DNA of 64,000 bases from contig OX235262.1 of NCBI GenBank assembly GCA_944472135.2, positions 82,992,903-83,056,902 of the forward strand. The letters are read 5' to 3'. The notes under the pieces were generated by a model. It made no database searches, had not been told where the DNA came from, and was given only the letters and a program-made list of their open reading frames with translations. This document shows, in pieces, positions 19,040-29,769 of this stretch; the stretch's first letter is position 1; each line of letters opens with the position of its first letter. The translations under genes were made by a program, and so were the position numbers. This stretch comes from Trichobilharzia regenti (lineage: Eukaryota > Platyhelminthes > Trematoda > Strigeidida > Schistosomatidae).

Positions 19040-20600
19040 TAATAATCAAACACAATGGAAACTTTTAGCATTTCACATTCGGAGGAAAGAGAGGTGAAAT
19101 TATCCAGTTACCAGGGCAAAGAAAGGCTGATAACCGCTTCTTTCTGGACGCATAAATCAGGTTTCATGCGCTTGATGGAAATGGCTTCAGCAAACTTAAG
19201 GAGAATGGAGCTATTTTGCTTATTGATAATTTTGAACGACTTTTCAACGTCCACCTCATGACCCGTGTCGAGAAGATGCCTGGTGATGGCACTATTTAAA
19301 GCATTTGTTCCCTTTAGACGTAAGCTTTTTGGTACATGTTCGGAAAATCGTAGATATGCCCTTCTTTCTGTCCTTCCAATGTAACTGCTCCCGCAGATAC
19401 ATGTAAATTTGTATACACAGTTGGAGGTAACATGAGAAGGATATCTATCGATTTTCGATTGCACCAAAGAGTAAGTTGTTCGATAGACGGGAACGAGCTT
19501 AGCTGCAGGATACGCTATGGCTAGTGATGTACTCAGCCTTCTGTTGATAATCGCTGCAATATTTTCACCTTTGTAATCAAGCTGAAGGTAGACTGGCTTT
19601 TTTTCCACTGTGATTTGTTTTACTCTTTTGACTTCAGATCTTCCATACTTGTTGATGAACCTTTGAGGATACCCATTTCTCTTCAATATCTTTTCAAGGA
19701 ACTCAAACTCCTCCTCTAGTTTCTCTGTAGAGCATATTCTCCCTGCTCTATAGTACAAAGTTTTGACCAGACCACGTTTAAAGCTATGTGGACAAAAGCT
19801 ATTAAAATGTAAGTATTGTCCTTTCCATGTGGTCTTTCGATAAATTGACTTTTGAAGACCACCGTCTTCTAGGCGTTCCATGGCTATGTCGAGGAAGTGA
19901 AATTTTCCGTCACTTTCGTGTTCCATAGTGAAGTCAATATTGGCGTGTGCACCATTGAATAATCTTAGTAGGCGTGAAGCATGACTTTTATTTTTGCACA
20001 CTATAAATGTGTCATCAACATAACGACAGTAGGAGGATGTTTCGTCGATTGCATGCTTCAGCTTTGTTCTTTCAAGGTTAGACATGAAAATATCTGCTAA
20101 AACAGGGCTAAGTGGACTGCCCATAGCTACACCATCTATTTGGCGGTAAAACGTGTTGTCAAATAGGAATTGCACATCCATGGTGCACATAAGCAGTAGG
20201 CGTTTGAATTCAGACTCTGGGAGTGGGAGAAGATCGGACTGCTGACAGATGATTTCAATGGTTTCATTGACTGGAATCATTGTGAATAGGGAGGTTACAT
20301 CAAATGACACCATGAAGTTATTTAGAACGTTCATGTGATTCACACTCTCAGAGAAATGAAATGAGTCTTTCACCGTGTGCACGCCTAGCCGTTGACGAAT
20401 AGGCTCCAACTTCTCCGCAAGCCAACGTGCCACCTTATGTTGGGGCGAGTTGATCATCGAAAGTATGGGTCTCAATAGGAAATGATCAATACATATGTAA
20501 AGATGGTTAGACGCAATTACATCTCTCATGAAAAATTTAAATCATTTCAATTTATGCTAAATATTGCGCTGAAGATGTTGTCCAGAAGGTGGACGACAAA
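19040..20600 (-). mobile_element. Penelope-like element, longer copy
   Basis: A minus-strand Penelope-like retroelement faces the plus-strand copy at 17.8-18.96 kb, tail to tail. Penelope-like elements encode an RT related to telomerase plus a GIY-YIG nuclease. Named schistosome families (Cercyon, Perere-10) are of this type. The N-terminal part of the RT is missing or out of frame upstream of 20529, and no terminal repeats were seen, so the copy is probably 5'-truncated. Confidence 0.85.
19108..20529 (-). CDS. Penelope RT plus GIY-YIG endonuclease, 473 codons
   Basis: The ORF is open from RT motif 3/A through the end. Residues 74-80 give VSFDVTSLF (motif A), 134-146 give AMGSPLSPVLADI (motif B) and 170-174 YVDDT (catalytic motif C). 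KFHFLDIAM follows at about 209. The GIY-YIG domain begins at 371 with CVYKFTCICGSSYIGRT, then an R-rich stretch and SEH at 397. The stop follows a conserved-looking ISLSLPW terminus. The start ATG is internal to the RT, so the usual N-terminal third of the protein is lacking and function is unlikely. Confidence 0.88.
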   Translation of the reverse strand: MRDVIASNHLYICIDHFLLRPILSMINSPQHKVARWLAEKLEPIRQRLGVHTVKDSFHFSESVNHMNVLNNFMVSFDVTSLFTMIPVNETIEIICQQSDLLPLPESEFKRLLLMCTMDVQFLFDNTFYRQIDGVAMGSPLSPVLADIFMSNLERTKLKHAIDETSSYCRYVDDTFIVCKNKSHASRLLRLFNGAHANIDFTMEHESDGKFHFLDIAMERLEDGGLQKSIYRKTTWKGQYLHFNSFCPHSFKRGLVKTLYYRAGRICSTEKLEEEFEFLEKILKRNGYPQRFINKYGRSEVKRVKQITVEKKPVYLQLDYKGENIAAIINRRLSTSLAIAYPAAKLVPVYRTTYSLVQSKIDRYPSHVTSNCVYKFTCICGSSYIGRTERRAYLRFSEHVPKSLRLKGTNALNSAITRHLLDTGHEVDVEKSFKIINKQNSSILLKFAEAISIKRMKPDLCVQKEAVISLSLPW

Positions 20601-20939
20601 AGCTCCGCAACTAAACCAACCAGCTCAGAGAACACTAATAATTGCAAATCATCCTCCTGAGCTACAAATCTTCTCCACTATTTCAAGTATAAACATTAAG
20701 AAAACGAAAGCGAAAACTATGTGGAAAATAAACTGGCACTTAGTGTGAAAATACTAACACACACACACGAAAATAGGTTATAATTAAGTAACCTCATCCC
20801 TAAACTTCTGGTTGTTGAAATATACACTCCAGTTCATCTACTCCACTTAACTCGACTTGAGCAAACTAATTGTACACTGAGAAATGAATTTGGCGCAAAC
20901 GGTGTTTTCGTAGTACTGTGGCTCTAATTAACGAGGTGT
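20601..20939. other. Intron 6 stretch, nothing recognised
   Basis: This is the sequence between the Penelope copy and the RTE tail. Part may be the untranslated leader of the Penelope element. Confidence 0.4.
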
Positions 20940-21655
20940 AAGGCAGCCAACAACAACAACATCCAGCGCCAATCACCATCAACGGGAGGGATTTGAAAGA
21001 GGTTACTTCACTCACTTATCTAAGGAGCATTGTCTCAACTACAGGAGGAACGGACAAGGATGTCAAGTCGAGCGAGAATCGGGAAGGCTAGAAACACATT
21101 CATCACACTGAAACCAATCTGGAAATCTTCGTCACTCACCATCAACAACAAAATTCGGATTTTCAATACAAACGTCAAGTTAGTCAGTTCTTCTATACGG
21201 ATCAGAAAGTTGGTGGGTGGGTCACAAAGAATATTTCCAACAGCCTGTTGCAGACATTTATCAACAACTGTCTCCGCTCTATACTGAAGATCAGATGGCC
21301 GAAAAGAATCACCAACAAGAAACTATGGGAAGACACAAACCAAAAACCAACCCCCAACCAACAAATATGCAGGAGGAAGTGGACAGGAGTGGATTGCACA
21401 CTCGCTGAGGAGGCGGCTGGGTGACATCGCGCGCGCGTCAGGCCATCGCTCGAGTGGAACCAGGCCGAAAGGGAAGCAAGCGGCGAGTGGGACGTCAGTT
21501 CAAGTGTGACATGGAGGAGATCGTGTGAATAGGAGTTGAAAGAGCATGGACTAACATGGATGCAGGTGAAAAGTACAGCAGAAGACAGAAGCAAGTTGAG
21601 GCGTGCAGTTGAAGCCCCATGTTCCACTAGGAACCCAAGGGAACAATAATAATAA
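20940..21655 (+). mobile_element. RTE LINE 3' fragment
   Basis: It begins near the ITINGRDLKEVTS/TYL block and ends with the RTE 3' signature GAAGCCCCATGTTCCACTAG and an (AAT) tail at about 21645. Frames are broken several times. It shares the extra bases at the LLYGSETW site (AGTTAGTCAGTTCTTC at 21178) with the three other RTE copies. It groups with the 56.4-59.7 kb copy by its ISNSLLQTFINNCLRSILKI/RWPKRITNK wording. Confidence 0.85.
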
Positions 21656-22260
21656 TAAGGCAGCCAACTAATATTATAAGCCCTCGCATTAAACGTGTGA
21701 CTCATTGCTAACAAGAATGTGGGGTTACTGCGTAACAACATAATTCATATCCCTATCTAACAATATATACCTTCCGAATGAATAAAGATCTTGCTCGTGG
21801 CAAGATTCAAATTATCAGTCTATAAATTATTAGACTAGCTGCTGTGTTGCGAGATCACCAATAGCTGGCAAAGGCCCCGGCTATTAATCCACAAGCTGCT
21901 GGATAGAATCTCGCTGCGATCCTTCAATCAAACACCACATCAATAATAAAACAAATCTGCGAATTGAGAATTTTATTTAGTGTATTACCAGTTTATCTAA
22001 GTAGCTGGTCAGAAATCGGATGGTTCGAAACTGGGTTCTCCGCTGATGAGCTCGGCCCCAAACGAGTGAAACAGCTTTTCCATGTTTAGTCCTTTCCAAT
22101 CTGGCTATCAAGGACTACTAGCTGATGTGACTGATGTCCAGCTATCCATGTCAATCATAAATCAATACTCATCTGGCAGTTAAACGCTATTTGACGAAGT
22201 GTAGCCACTAAGTAAACTGGAACTTAATCAAGGAAGTGAAATATGAACCAAACAGATTAC
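21656..22260. other. Intron 6 stretch, nothing certain
   Basis: No gene is visible. Parts near 22040-22150 (GAAACAGCTTTTCCATG) weakly recall Sm-alpha SINE blocks but are too diverged to assign. Confidence 0.4.
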
Positions 22261-22357
22261 CTTGTAGTTTATAAATCCAGCTACAGTTTTCACTTCCAGC
22301 ATATGAGCATCTAACATTCGCAATTCTGTTAAGTGATTATATGCCTGTTGATAATGC
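22261..22357 (-). CDS. TRAPPC11: TRAPPC11 exon 6 (residues 245-277)
   Basis: This exon encodes HYQQAYNHLTELRMLDAHM followed by LEVKTVAGFINYK. It aligns to the human NYRTAYNLVHEL and IKTMAGFINYK blocks. The acceptor is ATTCCAG and the donor AAG|GTAATC. It ends in phase 0. Confidence 0.94.
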
Positions 22358-22424
22358 CTGGAATAAAACAGGAAAAATATATTAGTGTGATAATTTTCTT
22401 TCCTTCAAATTCCAGTGGAACATA

Positions 22425-22632
22425 GGGCTTCAATCTAGACTCGCTTGAATTTTCTGTAGCAGCGTTTATTTTTACAGGATGGGAATGCTAGCCTCATGCC
22501 CAACCTTTTCTCTTTACCAGCTTTTATTTTTGGCTTAGTGAGATAAAGGAGTGTGTCGGTGGCCAGGGATTGAACCCCGGACCATATGAATGGTCGGCGA
22601 GTGTCCTAACCGCTGTGCCACCGACGCACGTT
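22425..22632 (-). repeat. tRNA-derived SINE with RTE-like body and tail
   Basis: Read on the minus strand: a tRNA-like head GTCGGTGGCACAGCGGTTAG with B box GGGGTTCAATCCC, a middle matching the 5' leader of the RTE at 59.6 kb (GGCATGAGGCTAGCATTCCC, CTGCTACAGAAAATTCAAG), and the RTE 3' end (GAAGCCCTATGTTCCACTGG). The B box is intact. Confidence 0.8.
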
Positions 22633-23319
22633 GAATGAAGGCAGTTGTAAAACTAAGTTCATTTAAACTCGAAGATGCAGTGCCTACTTCTTTTTAAAAA
22701 CCTTCAGGAAACAGATTTCTGCGTCGAATCCCCTTAAATATGTTTTAATAATATGATGAAAAATTGTTTGGTAGTATCTCTGAATGCAATACACAATGAT
22801 AAAAATGTGCATTTAAAAGGCACCAAGGGGGTTTCACTTAATTCACAAATAAAAACTGTAGAATCAGCTTCACTTTACAAACCTGTGTATCTAAAAATGT
22901 CAAACACCTGTTAAAACTGACACGCAACGCATGCAGCTCAATAGCTAAGTGGATATGAAGTCCTAAAATAAGATCGCAATATCAAATACTATGTGTGACT
23001 TCGGTCTCTTACTATGGGCAGTCAACATACATCCAATGAGCATTTATGAATAGAAATATTACTATATTATAGCTGATTAAAAATGCCCATTAAAATTTTC
23101 AAAAGAATGGATACTGAACAAAGAGAACTCTTTTTGATAACTTCATCATCAGTCTCTACAGTTATATATATACATTATAGTGAATAAATGAATTACTGTT
23201 ATGAACAGCATTAATGTTTAAATAACATCGAGGCAATAATATTGATAGATTACAGTTCAATAGCATCAACATAAAATAAGCTGAATGTCAGAAAAATTAG
23301 GAAAGATAATATTACAAAT
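22633..23319. other. Intron 5 stretch, nothing recognised
   Basis: This AT-rich intron shows no coding or repeat signature I can name. Confidence 0.4.
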
Positions 23320-23700
23320 TCATGAATTTATAGTCTCTACTGAAGGCCAACCAGGGCAGTAGTAGGGGCTGGACTTGCTTCTTTTGCATACAAAGCACTG
23401 GTTGTTTGAGGCGAATCGCAGTAGCCTCTTCTGTTTGCAGTATGCGGTGCTTCGATGTTTTTGGCAATTTATTTGGCCCCCAGTAGATGATTCAACGCTG
23501 GCTTTGTGGCTGGTTTGGACCAGGTGAAGTAATATCGAACTGTTGCTGGTTTTCACTACAACTTTACTTAGCCATAGTGGAAGATGTTCTAGAGTGAGCA
23601 CAAAGAATCAAGTACATAGAGCAACGGACGATATAACTTGCTCCACAAGCGCAGTTGAATTGGTAGATACAATTGGAAGTGGCTAGTCTAGGTACTTCAC
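23320..23700 (-). mobile_element. Penelope-like remnant (GIY-YIG part)
   Basis: On the minus strand SNCIYQFNCACGASYI (near 23640-23690) matches the GIY-YIG start of the 19.1-20.5 kb element. EHLPLWLSKV and HLVQTSHKASVESS match its downstream SEHVPKSL and HLLDTGHEVDVEKS. A second frame then carries KRLLRFA. Several indels separate these blocks. Confidence 0.75.
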
Positions 23701-23988
23701 GTTATAACTATCACATATGTAGACAAATGACAGATGCTATTCAATGAATTTAGTAATTGCATAACACTCTGACCGAATGCAACAAGTCATACCACTGCTA
23801 TTTGAAAATAACAATGCAATTACTTTTTTTCAAGTCAACTTTAACCGAGTAATGATGGCCTAACTCAAAGAGTCAGTCTATGTTTTCATCCCACTGGATC
23901 TTCTCGTTAGTGTGCACTGTTGACTGTCATATGATTATTTCACTCCAGATAGTGTATGACACAAAGGTTGGTTGGATTGTAGACTTAC

Positions 23989-24062
23989 TTTAGAGCCAAT
24001 CCAGGATCTTGCTTCAGTTCACAGTAGAAAGCAATTTTGAACTCATGACGCACAAACAGTAA
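23989..24062 (-). CDS. TRAPPC11: TRAPPC11 exon 5 (residues 221-245)
   Basis: This 74-base exon encodes LLFVRHEFKIAFYCELKQD and PGLALK, nearly identical to the human segment that begins the foie-gras domain. The acceptor is ATTCTAG and the donor AA|GTAAGT. It is too short to stand out as an ORF and was found by following the protein. Confidence 0.94.
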
Positions 24063-24248
24063 CTAGAATGAATGAAACAGTTTCAGTTTATATTAGGATT
24101 TGTATAACCCATCTCGTCAATCAAAAGTACACAAAAGTTAAAGAAGATATACACAACATAAGAGTTTATATGGATTTATACAAGTGGTAGGAAAACTGAC
24201 CAATAAAAAATGGGTTTATTATTTGTAAGATATCTAAAAGTAAAGACA

Positions 24249-24946
24249 TTTGGGCGAAGTTGAAATATCGTAGGCAAAGTCAAGGTCTTTCAAAATTTGA
24301 CCTTCAGGAACCAATCAGAAACAGGGAATGCCATGAAATACCATTCCAAATCAAATCATGCCTGCCTTTCTGGACTTGGACGAGGCAAATACAGTATTCC
24401 ACTTATTCTCTAGGTACTTTTTTCGGTAAATCTATACTGTTAGGTAAGGTTATGGCTTTTAAGATTAAGGTTTAGGGTTAGGGTTAAAGTTAGGATTAGG
24501 GTTAGAGTTAGGAGTAGATCAAAGAACAGTGTCATAAATATTAATGGATCTCAAAGTACCACTGTAACAGTAGAAGACAAGACACGGAAGCCAAGGTATA
24601 CATTCAAGTGATAGAACAGCTATTTATATCTATATAGTTTATATTCTTTAAGTAATCACTGAGCGTGTGATTTCGGCTTACATTCAACGACATGAAATAG
24701 AATGTTCAAAAACATACATTATTCAGTTCTGTTGCTAATGCAGTATTGAACTGTGGGAATAGTATTCAGACGTTAACACCAACAAATACAATGATTCTTA
24801 TTGTAAGAATAATATTCCGTCGCAACCCATTGTCTGTATTATACCACCATACCATGACCTACAGTCACATAGATGAATAAATACATCACGCATGATACGA
24901 TTTCTCGATAGATCATCTGGGTACTGAGTGGGAGAAATTCTTACAA
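24249..24946 (+). repeat. Dispersed repeat with TTAGGG-like core, split by an insertion
   Basis: It matches, in inverted orientation, 37080-37430. A flank ending AGGCAAATACAGTATTCCAC is followed by a degenerate (TTAGGG)n tract at about 24470-24515 and then AATGGATCTCAAAGTACCA. In this copy about 285 bases (24563-24848) interrupt the repeat before ATGACCTACAG resumes. The interrupter begins TGTAACAG and I could not classify it. Confidence 0.75.
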
Positions 24947-25004
24947 CACATAAACTAAATAGTATAACATCATATTCAAGTATTGGTTTGTAGGGATTTG
25001 GTCG

Positions 25005-25415
25005 ATTGGTTACAGGATTTCATCATGAGCTGACATTGGCTAGAGAACCATTGGAAAACCTGAGAGTACTGGACAGCTGTTTAGTCCTAGTTTGGGACTT
25101 TTCAGCAATACTCATCCATCACCACGGTTCGAACCCAGGACCTTCTGATTACAAGGCGAGCTCGTAGACCATTAAGCCACTGGGACCCGATCCAATGGCC
25201 CATGAATTCTAACTTCTGCCAATTCACGACATAGCACGACCACTAGCCAATGTCTTCGGCGAGTATTTGTCCTCACACCCGACCTGCTGCACCCTACCGG
25301 TAACGACTTTTCACTGAAACTGCAGGTAACTTCCTGTATAGGGCCAGTCGCTAATATGCATCAGATTAATTATCAAGTGTTGGTTTGCAGGGATTTGATT
25401 GGTCACAGGATAGAT
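25005..25415 (-). repeat. Sm-alpha-like SINE bracketed by related ends
   Basis: This is the best-preserved copy in the window: leader complement at 25375, tRNA-like head with B box (GGTTCGAACCC at 25127) and the GTCAGCTCATGATGAAAT end at 25020. Both sides carry a similar 35-base stretch (GGTTTGTAGGGATTTGGTC left, GGTTTGCAGGGATTTGATTG right). These could be diverged target duplications or element ends. Confidence 0.75.
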
Positions 25416-25649
25416 CAACTTTTGGATTAATTTAAATTTTCAGATTCTCGTCAATTTCAAATGAAATTAACCCAAAAATCTCCACAAATCCTATAACCTG
25501 AATATCGATCGCCAGTTAACTGGTTGCTACTATATGGATTTCCCGAAGCTGCAGTGGGAATTCATAACCAGTGTGGTCCACTATGTCAAGATGAAGTAGC
25601 TTCTCATTGAAGGCATTGGTGAGGGCAGTGCTAAACCACAAATTGTCAA
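25416..25649. other. Intron 4 spacer
   Basis: No feature recognised. Confidence 0.4.
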
Positions 25650-25830
25650 AGTTAGAATTCATGGGTCATGGGATTCCAGCCCAAATAGCTAAATGGTCAA
25701 AAAGCTTGATCTGGTAACCTGAAGAACCTGGATTCGCTCCTTGGAGGGGTCGTGGGCGCGCAATGATGAAGAGTCGTCCCCAAGTAGGACGATACCACTC
25801 CTTAGTCTTCAATGATTTCTCTCTCTAACT
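25650..25830 (+). repeat. Diverged SINE, plus orientation
   Basis: CCAAATAGCTAAATGGTCAA (A-box-like) and GGATTCGCTCC (B-box-like), followed by AGAGTCGTCCCCAAGTAGGA, keep the block order of the Sm-alpha-like family in plus orientation. It is old. Confidence 0.5.
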
Positions 25831-26198
25831 CGTGTTGTTTCATAACGAAAATTTGACTAATAAATAAATTTCACTGAAATTTGGAGTGTGCTAAACTCTT
25901 GGAATCTTAATAATAATAATAATAGTAAAGTTTGTTAATGCTATTTACTTTTACAGTCAAGAAGTTGCTTTAACTGCTGCCCGGACCACTTCTGTCATTC
26001 GAAGTAAAAACATTTTGAAACTTATTCATTTGCCGCAACTCTTTAGGCACTTATTGTTTTAGTCAAAGGAACATCATCAACAACCAACTGTGATAACAGA
26101 GAGATGTTCGTAAGCACTATTGGCACCAAGTACGCAATATATGAAAAAACAGCAAAACGGAAGAGGATAATCACACATATAGTACACAAGATACCTAC

Positions 26199-26298
26199 CT
26201 GGTGACTAGCTTTGTTAAGTGAATCTTTGTGTGATTTCACTTTCTTCGCTTGATTGTGGTAATAATTGGCAGCCATATCACGGAACTCATCTTCTAAT
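26199..26298 (-). CDS. TRAPPC11: TRAPPC11 exon 4 (residues 187-220)
   Basis: This 100-base exon encodes LEDEFRDMAANYYHNQ followed by KKVKSHKDSLNKASHQ, matching the ANYYHN/KSHK region of TRAPPC11 just before the foie-gras helical domain. The acceptor is AAAATAG and the donor CAG|GTAGGT. It ends in phase 0. Confidence 0.94.
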
Positions 26299-26734
26299 CT
26301 ATTTTAAAAGTAAAACCGAAAAACCAATCAGTATGAAAGAAATTCTTCCCTTATCGATTGATAAAAGACATCTATCATGAAGCCTTGAATGAATGAAAGT
26401 TTTATGAGTGTCAGGTTTCGTTAACAATGCATGCTTGCCATATCGGCTTACAACAGAGATGAAGATTTGTATCTGCATAAAAGCATAATATCTCAAACGG
26501 TTAAATATGCGTTTAAATTTGTGAACGAAAACAGTGGACTCAGGAGCCTAGTTCAAAACTTTCTAGCACTTGACAGAAAACCATTCATCCAAAAAGTAGA
26601 GGTATGTACTTTAATTTAATGGTCACGTTAAAGTGATCAAGTTCAATAGAAAATGTATCACTAGTTAGTCTGCAATGACTAGGTTGGATTAAACTGTTTT
26701 TTTCAATATTTATCACAAACAACTTCAGTTAAAA

Positions 26735-26985
26735 AATTATTGAAAACCATCAGTGAATACTGAAGAGCCGTTTCGTCCCCCATTAAAACTCCTCATCGGC
26801 ACACACCTGTGACCCGACCAGGGATCAAACGCAAAACCTCCGAGTTATACGGCGAGCTAGTTGACCAATCAGCCACTGGGACAGAATCCAGTGGCCTATC
26901 CACTCTAAATTTCGCCAGTCTGCAATATATATGGTGCGATAGCCAACCAGTATCCTCGGCAAGTATTTGTCTTAACACAATAAGC
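26735..26985 (-). repeat. Diverged Sm-alpha-like SINE
   Basis: CAATCAGCCACTGGGACAG, a GGGATCAAACGC box and CTGAAGAGCCGTTTCGTCC are in the order seen in other copies, with many substitutions. Confidence 0.6.
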
Positions 26986-27960
26986 GTGTATTATTGTCAT
27001 ATGTGATTTCACAAGAAAGTGTCACCCCTGAAGGGATTTTAAATTAACTTTTAAGCGCGATTTAAAAAAACAGCAATGAGTGTTCAAAATATCTTTTATG
27101 GTTGCATACAACTACTACACTGTGGTGCTTAAACACCTATTGAGGATTAGAGATGATGGCACAATTAAGCAATTAAAATACAGCAACTTCAAACCGACAG
27201 CTAGAAATAGTCTTTTGGAATTCAATCACGCAACTTATATATATAATAAACGCATATTACCTTAGGATTATGACGCAAAAGCACTTCCCAAATGCCTTCA
27301 AAGTTAGGCTTTTTAGAGGAAGATTTGCGCCATATTCATCTGTTAAGCATTAAGATCCTTACGAAAATAACGATAGAACTCGAAAAAAAATTCCACTCGG
27401 AGGACTTGTAAATGATTAACTGTTTGAGGTATTTCTGAGGTAAAGAGATATGTATTCAAATCTGCGAACTCGGGAACATAAATCAACGATCTCATCACCA
27501 TCTAAATACGCTTTAGGTTATTTCTGAGCACCAACATTTTTGATGAAATTTATTTCACCTGAATAATTCTGATTAGCTAAACAATTGTCATTCTTTGGAA
27601 TATAACCTAAGCACTATTTCAGAGTCATACATGCTATTTAGTTTGCCAACTTCAAGGACCCTGATTTTAGCATCCTTGGATTAAGGGGTACTTTGACCTA
27701 CAACACTTAAAGGTCTCACTACTAATAAGTGTATTTCAGGAGATCCCTCATGCATACAGAAGCAGAAACATTATGGTACCAAACCACAGTAACAATGTTG
27801 TATCAGGCCTGAATCAAAGCTTTATTTCTTTAAATGGGTCTACATTTACACAAACTACTGATTTTCAAATACAACTAAAGACTAACGGTATATGAAAGGC
27901 TTACTGACGCAAAACAAACAACATAGTGGAAAGTAGGATAATGAAGACAAAAAAGTATAC
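26986..27960. other. Intron 3 stretch, nothing recognised
   Basis: No repeat or coding feature was identified in this AT-rich 1-kb stretch. Confidence 0.4.
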
Positions 27961-28146
27961 CTTGTAATACATCCATAAAGTAGATTTGTATGTGATAAGA
28001 CAAATAAATTCTTTCCTGGAAGATCACATTTCGTGCACAACGACTGAGCTCGATCCATAGCATTAAGATCTTCACCCAATGGTAATGGAGCACGTTTCTG
28101 AATAAGAACAACAACCAGTTTGCTATCTCGGCCGACAATTTTTGAT
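27961..28146 (-). CDS. TRAPPC11: TRAPPC11 exon 3 (residues 125-187)
   Basis: The exon is separated from exon 2 by an intron of only 52 bases. It encodes LVVVLIQKRAPLPLGED and LPGKNLFVLSHT, which align without gaps to human TRAPPC11. The acceptor is AATTTAG and the donor AG|GTATAC. The last two bases form a split arginine codon with exon 4. Confidence 0.95.
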
Positions 28147-28198
28147 CTAAATTTAAAGTGAAGATAAAAAAAAGAAGGGTAACAGAAAATATTCTTAC

Positions 28199-28371
28199 CT
28201 AACAGTTGCCACCATCTGAGCACATTCAGATGACTTTTCTTCCCAATGTGGTTCATCCCAGTCAAGATCATAAAACAAAGCTACGAATGCTGGTATTTCT
28301 TCTAAATGTTTTCTCATCCAACCAGTTTTAAGGATACCTTTTGGTAGAAACCATTCATAAGAGGCTGGTTG
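28199..28371 (-). CDS. TRAPPC11: TRAPPC11 exon 2 (residues 68-125)
   Basis: The acceptor is a pyrimidine-rich tract ending in TTTTCAG and the donor is AG|GTAAGA. The exon encodes 57 codons plus two bases, including [15 protein letters not shown] and [16 protein letters not shown], among the most conserved blocks of TRAPPC11. It starts in phase 0 and splits an arginine codon with exon 3. Confidence 0.95.
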
Positions 28372-28502
28372 CTGAAAATTGACACAAATTCAATTACAAA
28401 AAGTAATACATACACCATAGGAAAAAGCTTTATTCTGTTCAAAACAAAACACAGAACACGTAAGTTATCTAGTTTGATTGTATCAAATTCTTAAACGTGC
28501 AA

Positions 28503-29465
28503 CGAATGAATGTTTGGCATGCGATTCGCCCCCACCAAATGCGAGATGATGTTACAGGACTGGACCACACTGACTCCTATTTTAATAATAGGGAGTGAAG
28601 TGGTAGAGCACGTTGACCGATTCACTTATTTGGGAAGTACCATCAACCCCAACGCGTTGATCTCTGACGAAATCTCAGGACGGATACAGAGAGCTAGTTT
28701 CGCATATCCCAGTTTACGCCGTCTCTGGCGCAGACGTGATATCCAGCTGGCTATCGACAAAAGGGCGGGTGTACTCCTCATCAGTCCGCTCCGTCCTCCT
28801 TTATGGCTGTGAGACCTGGCCACTGAAAGTGGAAGACATGAAAAGATTAGCTGTCTTTGATCATAGGTGCCTGCACTCTATCTCCCGTGTGAAGTGGTAT
28901 AATAAGGTGAGCAATATTGAGGTTAGACGTAGAGTGCTAGGTAGGTGGAAAGGGAAATCAATCGACGAGGCTGTGAAATTACATCGACTGATTTGGTTAG
29001 GACATGTGTTACGTATGCATGACTAGTCATCGCATTCCTCGACGGGAAATGCTAGCTGACATAGGGTCAGGGTGGAAAAGAGCTAGCGGCGGTCAAACCA
29101 AAACATGGCACCAGTCAATGAAATCCACAACAGTTAGTTTAAACCAGCCACGTAGGAAGGTATAGACTGGCTTCCTCGTTGGCGTCCTCAGGACGGTAAA
29201 AACCAATGAAGGCTGGAGACAATCGGTGATATGGCTCAAAATCGTTCTCAATGGCGCAGATGCATCCACTCTCTGTGACTTATGATCTCCAATGAAACTA
29301 TATTGTTCTTCTCCATTACTATTCCTTTGTCTCACACCTCTGTTTACTGTCTCTATTATGCATTTCTTCTTCCTTCTTTTGCTTTTTGTGCTACATGTAG
29401 TGTGGTGACTCGAACTGCCGCACATATGTGCAAAGTTCTATGTCGATAACAGACAGACAGACTTA
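28503..29465 (+). mobile_element. 5'-truncated LINE of a second RTE lineage
   Basis: It begins after the catalytic RT motifs with APTKCEMMLQDW and VDRFTYLGSTINPNALISDE, then in a second frame SVRSVLLYGCETWPLKVEDM, AVFDHRCLHSISRVKWYNKV and HRLIWLGHVLRMHD, then ETIGDMAQNRSQW. The FDHRCL and LHRLRWLGH signatures separate it from the RTE at 29.8 kb. One frameshift lies near 28770 and stops follow 29026. It inserts in TRAPPC11 intron 1, antisense to the gene. Confidence 0.85.
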
Positions 29466-29769
29466 AACGTGCAAAGCATATGTTTTATGTTAAAATGCAA
29501 AGTCAAAATGTATAAGATGCTAGAACTGAAATGGGATAGGTTACAGATTACACTACATTTAGATAGTACTAATATTCCTGAGTTTTAGAAAGCGCTTACT
29601 GAATATTTACTACCATTCCTCTAATTCTCGACTGAAGCACGATAATGGAGAAGTAACCGCATACTTGAAACCTGTTTAACAATAAGTGTCTTCAAACGCT
29701 AATATACTGTAACTCAACAAGTCGCTTCTCTCTAAACTTTATCTTAATGTAACCATTCCTTTCTCAGGC

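Noticed and set aside
20482..20748. 88-codon plus-strand ORF beside the Penelope element
   Set aside because: No motif, and it overlaps the start of the Penelope reading frame on the other strand.
25127..25180. GGTTCGAACCC motifs as real tRNA genes
   Set aside because: They recur within the same 300-400-base repeat at many places and lack a closing acceptor stem; they are SINE pol III promoters.
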